Position numbers and translations under genes: made by a program. Shown here one piece after another: positions 6,770 to 12,174 of a DNA stretch of 12,174 bases (positions are counted from its first letter, which is position 1; each line of letters starts with the position of its first letter). Source of the DNA: Bacteroidales bacterium (GTDB lineage Bacteria; Bacteroidota; Bacteroidia; Bacteroidales; Dysgonomonadaceae); contig JAAYFR010000261.1 in NCBI GenBank assembly GCA_012728155.1, positions 1 through 12,174 of the forward strand. Reading direction: 5' to 3'. The notes beneath the pieces were generated by a model. The model saw only the letters and a list, made by a program, of their open reading frames with translations. It was not told the DNA's origin and did not search any database.

Positions 6770-7771
6770 ATGGATTTTAGGACAATCATAGATATTCCCA
6801 CATCAGATATACGCATTGTTCACTCTTCACAGATGATGCTTTTCGGTTCTTGTTTTTCTGAAAATATTGGCAAGAAGCTTCTGCAATCCAAATTTCAGGT
6901 AGATGTGAATCCTTTCGGTATTCTATATAATCCCTACTCCATTTCTGCAGCCATACAAAGATTGTTGTCTGCAACCCCTTTTGAGGAAAGCGATCTTCTA
7001 TTCAGCGATGGGTTATACCATAGTTTGATGCATCATGGCCATTTTTCGGCTCCCGACAAAGCCACCTGTTTGCGGCGTATTTCGGAACGTTTTGAAAGTG
7101 CTGTTTTGCAACTCAAGCAGACAGATCTTTTTCTGATTACTTTCGGTTCTGCTTATCTATATCAATGGAAGGAGAACGGGAAAGTGGTAGCTAACTGCCA
7201 TAAATTACCCGCGCGTCTATTCCGTCGCTTCCGTTTATCGGTAGAAGAGATTACGGAGGAATGGGAAAAATTGATTTCAATGCTTATCTCCATTCGTCCC
7301 GATATTAAAATAGTGTTTACAGTCAGTCCTATCCGTCACTGGAAAGAAGGAGCGCATGAAAATCAAATCAGCAAATCGATACTTCATATGGCAACAGATA
7401 ATTTGGAGCATCTTTTTCCGGGGAATGTGCGCTATTTCCCTGCCTATGAGATCATGATTGATGAACTGCGTGATTATAGGTTTTACGATGATGATATGAT
7501 ACACCCCTCCTCTTTTGCCATAGATTATATCTGGCAGCTTTTCAGCAACAGCTTTTTTTCTGAAGAAACAATTAAAATCAATAGGGAGTGGGAAGAGATC
7601 AGGAAGGCATTGGAGCATCGTCCATTTTATCCCAATACGGAGGCTCATGATACATTTATAATGAATATCCGGAAGAAATGGGAGGATTTAACGGGAAGAT
7701 ATCCAGAGATTTTTAGCGACCATTTCGATGAGTTGCCCGGAAGAATGTCTCCATCCGATCTATCGGATTAA
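6770..7771 (+). CDS. GSCFA domain-containing protein (SGNH-like fold)
   Basis: The 333-residue cytoplasmic-looking protein carries the signature that names the family, GSCFSEN at residues 26-32, followed by VDVNPFGILYNP. Further landmarks are LITFGSAYLYQ (about 122-132), NCHKLP, FTVSPIRHWKEGAHENQ (about 182-200) and a C-terminal Asp242-Met-Ile-His245 (DDMIHPSSFAIDYIW). Ser/Cys near the N-terminus plus a late DxxH is the catalytic pattern of SGNH/GDSL hydrolases, so a hydrolase is likely, with unknown substrate. There is no signal peptide. It is followed after 109 nt by murF-alr on the same strand with no terminator between, suggesting co-transcription and a link to peptidoglycan or envelope metabolism. 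This is inference; the family is not biochemically defined as far as I know. Confidence 0.88.
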   Translation: MDFRTIIDIPTSDIRIVHSSQMMLFGSCFSENIGKKLLQSKFQVDVNPFGILYNPYSISAAIQRLLSATPFEESDLLFSDGLYHSLMHHGHFSAPDKATCLRRISERFESAVLQLKQTDLFLITFGSAYLYQWKENGKVVANCHKLPARLFRRFRLSVEEITEEWEKLISMLISIRPDIKIVFTVSPIRHWKEGAHENQISKSILHMATDNLEHLFPGNVRYFPAYEIMIDELRDYRFYDDDMIHPSSFAIDYIWQLFSNSFFSEETIKINREWEEIRKALEHRPFYPNTEAHDTFIMNIRKKWEDLTGRYPEIFSDHFDELPGRMSPSDLSD

Positions 7772-7880
7772 CTTGTACCGAATTTTGAACAGTAGAGATG
7801 AATGAATGTGGCATGATAAATGATCAATTGAGTGATTTGATTGCCCTATTGGCATCATAAAAAATTTGAAAATTAATGCT

Positions 7881-10349
7881 ATGCAGTATAGTATTCAAGA
7901 GATAGGGAGTGTATTAGGTGTACCACTAAGTAAACAGCGGTCAGATAAAATAATGATTTTGCTTACCGATAGTCGTAGGTTGACATTGCCGGATGAGACC
8001 CTTTTTTTTGCACTCGAAACAAAAAATAATGACGCCCACATTTTTATAGCTGAATTGTATGAAAAGGGTGTGCGCAATTTTGTGGTATCTAAAATTTTGC
8101 CGGAATGGAAAAATCTCTCCGAGGCTAATTTTTTGAAAGTGAAAAACAGCTTGTCGGCATTGCAGAAGCTTGTCTCTTATCACCGAAAAAAATTCAATAT
8201 ACCCGTCATTGGAATTACCGGCAGTAACGGTAAAACGATTGTAAAAGAATGGCTGTACCAGCTACTGGAGAAAAATTATAATATTGTCCGTTCGCCAAGG
8301 AGTTATAATTCACAAATTGGTGTGCCACTTTCGGTATGGCAATTAGATGATGAGACGGAATTGGGCCTTTTTGAAGCAGGTATATCTAAGCCGGAGGAGA
8401 TGGAAAAATTGGAACCGATTATCCGACCTACTATCGGGGTGTTGACAAAGATAGGGGAAGCACATCAGGAGAACTTTCACTCTTTGCAGCAGAAGGTGAT
8501 GGAAAAGCTGGAGCTCTTTGCCAACTGTGATCTATTTATTTTTGATGAGGACAACCAATTGGTTTCCGAATGTGTCGACCAGATGGTGCTTTCACAAAAA
8601 ACTTTTACCTGGTCTAGAAAAAATAGGGAGGCACATTTGTATATATCTGCGGTAGAAAAGAAGGGCGAGAAGACGGTAATCAACTATTCATTGCTCGATT
8701 TTGATGACTCCTTCACCATCCCTTTTACAGATGAAGCCTCTATTGAAAATGCCATCAGTTGTCTGGCCGTTGCACTTTATCTGCATATCTCACCTGCCGA
8801 TATCTCTGCCCGGATGGCTATGCTCGAACCGGTCGCTATGCGACTGGATGTACGTAGAGGAAAAGAGAACTCCATTATCATTAATGATACTTATAATTCT
8901 GATATCAATTCCATTAAAATTGCGCTTGATTTCCAACAACAACGTAAGGTTGACCGTCATTTGAAGAAGACTTTGATCCTTTCCGATATTCTTCAGACAG
9001 GAACTCCTCCAGGAATTCTCTATAAAAATGTGGCGGCGATGATAGAGCAAAGTGGAGTAGAGAGGTTGATAGGTATAGGTCGGAATATCACTGCTCATCG
9101 GAATCTCTTTTTAATGAAGGAGAAATCTTTTTACTTGACAACCGATCAGTTCATCTCTTCGGGGGAATGGAAAAATATCAATCAGGAATTAATCCTGTTG
9201 AAAGGGGCGCGGAGCTATCATTTTGAACAGATTGGAGCGCTCATCGAGGAGCGTATTCACGAGACAGTGCTGGAGGTGGATCTGGATGCCTTGGTCCATA
9301 ATTTTAATTTTTATAAATCGCGTTTACAACCAGATGTAAAACTGGTTTGTATGGTGAAAGCCAACGGATATGGCGCAGGTGCTGTGGAAATTGCCAAGAC
9401 GCTTCAATATCATCGTTGCGATTACCTGGCGGTAGCTGTGGCAGAGGAGGGAATTCAGCTCAGGAAAGAGGGAATCTCATTGCCGCTGATTGTGTTAAAT
9501 CCTGAAGTGAATGGTTTTGAAGAGCTCTTCACGGCAGATTTAGAGCCGGAAGTGTACAATTTTAGAATCTTAGAGGCATTTATCAAGGAATCGGAACGAA
9601 GAGGAATTACAGCTTATCCGATTCATTTGAAGATTGATACCGGTATGCATCGGTTGGGATTTCTTCCAGAGCAGATTCCCGAGTTGATATCACTCCTAAA
9701 GAGACAAAAAGGGTTGGAAGTACGCTCTATCTTCTCTCACCTTTCGGCAAGCGAAAGTTGGCATTTCGACGATTTTACCTATCACCAGATGGAGATATTC
9801 AGAGAGGTGGCGGCTGAAATTGAAAAGGCGTTCAGTTATCCCATTTACAAACATATACTCAATTCGGCCGGCATGGAGCGTTTCCAAAATACCAAATGGG
9901 ATATGGCTCGTTTGGGAATCGGATTATATGGTATCAGTGCGAGTGGTTTGCCGGGTCTGAAGAATGTCTGTACATTGAAAACGACGATCTTACAAATTAA
10001 AACTGTTCCCTCAAACGAAACGATCGGTTACGGGAGAAAGGAAAAATTGGAGCATGATGCCCGTATTGCTACCATACGTTTTGGCTATGCGGATGGCTTG
10101 GACCGACAATTCGGAAATAGGAAAGGGAAAGTGCTTATCAATGGACAACTTGCGCCTATTGTAGGGAATGTTTGCATGGATCTTTGTATGGTGGATGTGA
10201 CTGATATTGACGTAGAAGAGGGGGATACGGTCATCCTTTTTGGAGAGCAGTTGTCTGTTGTTGAGTTGGCAGAAAGTATTGCCACCATTCCCTATGAAAT
10301 ATTGACATCTGTCTCCCCAAGGGTAAAACGGGTCTATATTAAGGAGTAG
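7881..10349 (+). CDS. Bifunctional MurF-like ligase / alanine racemase
   Basis: This 822-residue fusion is typical of Bacteroidota. Residues 1-459 form a MurF-type ligase, which joins D-Ala-D-Ala to the UDP-MurNAc-tripeptide: substrate domain with LLTDSR and LFFAL, P-loop GITGSNGKT (Lys118), LFEAGISKPEEM, IINDTYNSDINS and final LLKGARSYHFEQ. Residues 460-822 form a fold-type III, PLP-dependent alanine racemase: PLP lysine Lys493 in MVKANGYGAG, KIDTGMHRLGF (near 585), MARLGIGLYG, catalytic Tyr717 in TIGYGRK, and RFGYADGLDR. Active-site motifs of both halves look intact. The frame is open from a TTG at 7866; ATG 7881 (MQYSIQEIG) fits homologues better. It would make D-Ala and use D-Ala-D-Ala in one polypeptide. 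Bacteroidota usually also have a stand-alone MurF, so the ligase half may be partly redundant. Confidence 0.95.
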   Translation: MQYSIQEIGSVLGVPLSKQRSDKIMILLTDSRRLTLPDETLFFALETKNNDAHIFIAELYEKGVRNFVVSKILPEWKNLSEANFLKVKNSLSALQKLVSYHRKKFNIPVIGITGSNGKTIVKEWLYQLLEKNYNIVRSPRSYNSQIGVPLSVWQLDDETELGLFEAGISKPEEMEKLEPIIRPTIGVLTKIGEAHQENFHSLQQKVMEKLELFANCDLFIFDEDNQLVSECVDQMVLSQKTFTWSRKNREAHLYISAVEKKGEKTVINYSLLDFDDSFTIPFTDEASIENAISCLAVALYLHISPADISARMAMLEPVAMRLDVRRGKENSIIINDTYNSDINSIKIALDFQQQRKVDRHLKKTLILSDILQTGTPPGILYKNVAAMIEQSGVERLIGIGRNITAHRNLFLMKEKSFYLTTDQFISSGEWKNINQELILLKGARSYHFEQIGALIEERIHETVLEVDLDALVHNFNFYKSRLQPDVKLVCMVKANGYGAGAVEIAKTLQYHRCDYLAVAVAEEGIQLRKEGISLPLIVLNPEVNGFEELFTADLEPEVYNFRILEAFIKESERRGITAYPIHLKIDTGMHRLGFLPEQIPELISLLKRQKGLEVRSIFSHLSASESWHFDDFTYHQMEIFREVAAEIEKAFSYPIYKHILNSAGMERFQNTKWDMARLGIGLYGISASGLPGLKNVCTLKTTILQIKTVPSNETIGYGRKEKLEHDARIATIRFGYADGLDRQFGNRKGKVLINGQLAPIVGNVCMDLCMVDVTDIDVEEGDTVILFGEQLSVVELAESIATIPYEILTSVSPRVKRVYIKE

Positions 10350-10413
10350 GTAGGAAGTAAGGATCTACCATTTAAGATTACTAATTATAGCTGGATTGAG
10401 CGCTTTGTAAATA

Positions 10414-10445
10414 AAAATATCCCGGCCAACTGGCCGGGATATTTT
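10414..10445. terminator. Bidirectional terminator between murF-alr and ompA
   Basis: A perfect 15-base inverted repeat, AAAATATCCCGGCCA and its complement, separated by AC. The GC-rich core is flanked by A-runs on the left and T-runs on the right, so it can terminate both convergent transcripts: murF-alr from the left and the OmpA gene from the right. Confidence 0.9.
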
Positions 10446-10471
10446 GTTTATTCTGTTTGCTATACTCAATC

Positions 10472-11626
10472 TTAGTCAACGAAGAAGATAGCAACACGGT
10501 TAAAGTTATTTTCTGCATATGGCTGTTCGGTATCACCCTTCCAGTCGATAGAGATACGGTCGCTATTGATTCCGTGATCTTTGCTCAGTGCATCAGCAAC
10601 CGCCCTTGCACGTTTTTCAGAGAGAGCCAAGTTGTATGATGGTGTTCCTGTCTGTTTGTCGGCATAAGCAACGATGTTTACTTTTGCATTCGGATTTGCC
10701 TTCATGTATTCAGCAGTATTGTAAACACTTACTTGTTGACCTCTGTCAATCTTTGCAGAATTGATGCGGAATAATACTACGTTGGGTACGTATACGGCTT
10801 CCTCAACAACGGTTGGGCGAACATCGGGACAATCGGGACAACTTTCCGGTCTCAGTCTCAATTGCTCGTTTTCGGCGCGTAGTCTGTTGATCTGGCTGTT
10901 CAAGTCGTTGATCAGGTTGTAATCCATCAGTTCGGCGGGAGTGAAGTCTTGTTTTCCTCCAAGGCCAAATTTGATGCCGGCCGTTCCGGTGAACATATTG
11001 TCATATTCATAATCACCATTACTTGATCCGTCGAAACTGTCCTGCATTATTCTCCATCCCAATTCAAGGAAAAGAGCCACACTCTTCGAGAGCTGGAAGT
11101 TGTTAATCAAACCCACATTATAGGTCAATGTCTGGTTTTGTTTTTTGAACAAATCATCGTTTGAAGAGGGTTTTTTCCAGTCTTTATCCAATCCGTACAT
11201 GTAACCAATGCCAAGATAAGGAATCAGGTTATAAACCCTGTCGGGATTGTATGTGCCCCACGCGTTGGTGACGTTGTACATCAGGTCTAAATGACCGCCC
11301 AACCAGTTTTGTTCTTCACCTACATTTACTTCAGCAACGTGTTTGATATGACCTCCGTCGATCACTACACGGCCACCCCAGTTAGGAGAGTTCCATCTTC
11401 CAATTTCTAATTGTCCCATCCATCCCAGACGGTCGCCAAAACTTGCATCTGCATCGTTTTCAACTTTGGTCGTGTAGATGTTGGTTCCACCACCTAGGCC
11501 AATGTACCAATTATCACTTCCTTTGTTTTTCAGATACACTGTACCTTGAGAAACGTTTTGTACTTCTTGAGCACCTATGCTGAAAGCTATAAGCGCTGAG
11601 AATAAAAGTAAACTAAACTTTTTCAT
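10472..11626 (-). CDS. OmpA family outer-membrane protein
   Basis: The 384-residue porin-like protein tethers the outer membrane to peptidoglycan. A signal peptide is clear (MKKFSLLLFSALIAFSIGA, cleavage near residue 19-20). Residues about 20-235 alternate aromatic/glycine strands typical of a small beta-barrel (NWYIGLGGGTNIYTT, LIPYLGIGYMYG, FLELGWRIM). A short coiled coil (LINDLNSQINRLRAENEQL) is followed by a Cys263-Pro-Asp-Cys266 linker. The OmpA-C domain at about 275-384 has NVVLFRINSAKID, YADKQTGTPSYNLALSEKRA (the Asp and Arg expected to grip diaminopimelate), and ends in NRVAIFFVD. It resembles the P. gingivalis OmpA-like pair Pgm6/Pgm7. It is monocistronic, with its own promoter and terminator. 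The A/T-rich start region lacks a Shine-Dalgarno. Confidence 0.93.
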   Translation of the reverse strand: MKKFSLLLFSALIAFSIGAQEVQNVSQGTVYLKNKGSDNWYIGLGGGTNIYTTKVENDADASFGDRLGWMGQLEIGRWNSPNWGGRVVIDGGHIKHVAEVNVGEEQNWLGGHLDLMYNVTNAWGTYNPDRVYNLIPYLGIGYMYGLDKDWKKPSSNDDLFKKQNQTLTYNVGLINNFQLSKSVALFLELGWRIMQDSFDGSSNGDYEYDNMFTGTAGIKFGLGGKQDFTPAELMDYNLINDLNSQINRLRAENEQLRLRPESCPDCPDVRPTVVEEAVYVPNVVLFRINSAKIDRGQQVSVYNTAEYMKANPNAKVNIVAYADKQTGTPSYNLALSEKRARAVADALSKDHGINSDRISIDWKGDTEQPYAENNFNRVAIFFVD

Positions 11627-11783
11627 AAATTTAAATTCTAATTAAACATTTTATTACAATAACTCGATATTATTTCTGTTGTTTATTTATATGTCTATTA
11701 TATATAGAGCGCAATTTCCGCTATTTGCATCAATAACATTTCCATAAAAAGATTGTTCATCGATGAAACTCGTTCTCACTTTG
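11627..11783 (-). promoter_or_regulatory. Long 5' leader of the ompA gene
   Basis: This runs from the predicted start site to the OmpA ATG, about 150 nt and very A/T-rich, with no coding frame. It contains a perfect 12-bp palindrome TTCATCGATGAA (11756-11767) near the 5' end and a small AGCG/CGCT hairpin around 11707-11721. Long structured leaders are common on abundant outer-membrane protein mRNAs and often set mRNA lifetime; that role here is inference. Confidence 0.35.
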
Positions 11784-11788
11784 AATTA

Positions 11789-11796
11789 CAAATATA
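11789..11796 (-). promoter_or_regulatory. -7 box (TATATTTG) of the ompA promoter
   Basis: Minus-strand TATATTTG exactly fits TAnnTTTG and lies between the rpoD terminator and the ompA gene, the only place a dedicated ompA promoter could be. No TTTG is seen at the -33 distance; the upstream sequence is A/T-rich, which may compensate. Confidence 0.5.
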
Positions 11797-11831
11797 AAAC
11801 TTAAATATTATATAAGCTCTTGTTTAGTGTG

Positions 11832-11866
11832 AAAAAACGCCAAAATAGGGATGATTAGGGCGTTTT
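11832..11866 (-). terminator. Intrinsic terminator of rpoD
   Basis: On the minus strand AAAACGCC (11866-11859), a 17-nt loop, then GGCGTTTTTT (11841-11832). An 8-bp stem running into a T-run, 33-67 bases after the rpoD stop codon. It separates rpoD from the ompA promoter. Confidence 0.72.
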
Positions 11867-11898
11867 AGACCTTTTTTACCTCTCTCGAATAAAAAAAA

Positions 11899-12174
11899 CT
11901 ATCCGAGATAAGTTTTCAACAACTTGCTCCTGGAGTCTTGTCTCAGTCTGCGGATCGCTTTCTCTTTGATCTGACGGACCCGCTCACGGGTCAACTGAAA
12001 CTTATCGCCAATCTCTTCTAATGTCATCTCCTGACATCCAATGCCGAAAAACATCTTAATTATATCACTCTCCCTCTCTGTGAGTGTAGAGAGAGCCCTG
12101 TCGATCTCCTTCTGGAGTGATTCGGTGATGAGCGTACGGTCAGCAACCGGTGCATCATCGTTTACCAGCACATC
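11899..12174 (-). CDS. rpoD: RNA polymerase primary sigma factor RpoD, C-terminal end (runs off right edge)
   Basis: Only the last 91 residues are present; the rest lies beyond the window. Region 4 of a group 1 sigma-70 is clear: ALSTLTERESDIIKMFFGIG, then EMTLEEIGDKFQLTRERVRQ, the helix-turn-helix that reads the -33 element, and the basic IKEKAIRRLRQDSRSK, ending KTYLG. The frame continues upstream as an open reading frame to base 12174 (Asp-Val-Leu-Val-Asn-Asp-Asp), so the GTG at 12171 is internal, not a start. In Bacteroidota this sigma recognises TTTG/TAnnTTTG, the same elements used to call promoters elsewhere in this window. Confidence 0.95.
   Translation of the reverse strand, partial: DVLVNDDAPVADRTLITESLQKEIDRALSTLTERESDIIKMFFGIGCQEMTLEEIGDKFQLTRERVRQIKEKAIRRLRQDSRSKLLKTYLG

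Noticed and set aside
7798..7860. 20-codon frame (MNECGMINDQLSDLIALLAS) just before murF-alr
   Set aside because: Short enough to be chance; no ribosome binding site, promoter or regulatory structure with it.
1..12174. Possible new defence, mobile or biosynthetic system
   Set aside because: Every sizeable gene matches a core or lineage-typical Bacteroidota family; no transposase, integrase, repeat array, toxin-antitoxin pair or clear sign of horizontal transfer is visible.

Overview
This is a 12.2 kb stretch of ordinary chromosome from a member of the Bacteroidota, most likely order Bacteroidales. The clearest clues are lineage-typical proteins: a fused MurF-alanine racemase, a GSCFA-domain protein, a DUF5063 protein next to a DEDDy 3'-5' exonuclease, and a Cys-Pro-Asp-Cys-linked OmpA porin. 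Promoters fit the Bacteroidota sigma consensus TAnnTTTG, and most genes have A/T-rich upstream regions with no strong ribosome binding site. A Dysgonomonadaceae/Porphyromonadaceae-like organism is my guess from overall protein flavour. No mobile element, CRISPR array, tRNA or rRNA gene is visible.

Layout. Positions 1-3609 (minus strand) carry the classical rimP-nusA-infB operon; infB is cut by the left edge just inside its G domain. It is driven from a good TTTTG-N19-TATCTTTG promoter near 3809-3840. The roughly 190-base leader holds a terminator-like hairpin and a competing long-range pairing. Positions 3992-6373 (plus) carry a compact set: DUF5063 protein, DEDDy exonuclease (start overlaps the previous stop) and an RlmI-type rRNA methyltransferase. 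Positions 6374-6769 hold no conventional gene but do hold a dyad, a consensus -7 box and a GNRA-capped terminator, which together look like a small RNA or attenuated leader of about 70 nt. Positions 6770-10349 (plus) carry the GSCFA protein and the MurF-Alr fusion, ending at a 15-bp-stem bidirectional terminator. Positions 10472-11626 (minus) carry an OmpA-family porin with a leader of about 150 nt. The right end (minus) is the C-terminal end of the primary sigma factor RpoD with its own terminator.

Together the genes cover transcription and translation (RimP, NusA, IF2, RpoD, RNA modification, a nuclease) and cell envelope building (D-alanine supply and peptidoglycan precursor ligation, an outer-membrane peptidoglycan anchor, a putative SGNH-like hydrolase). 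I see no new defence or biosynthetic system. The most interesting material is non-coding: the rimP leader and the 6591-6698 transcript candidate.
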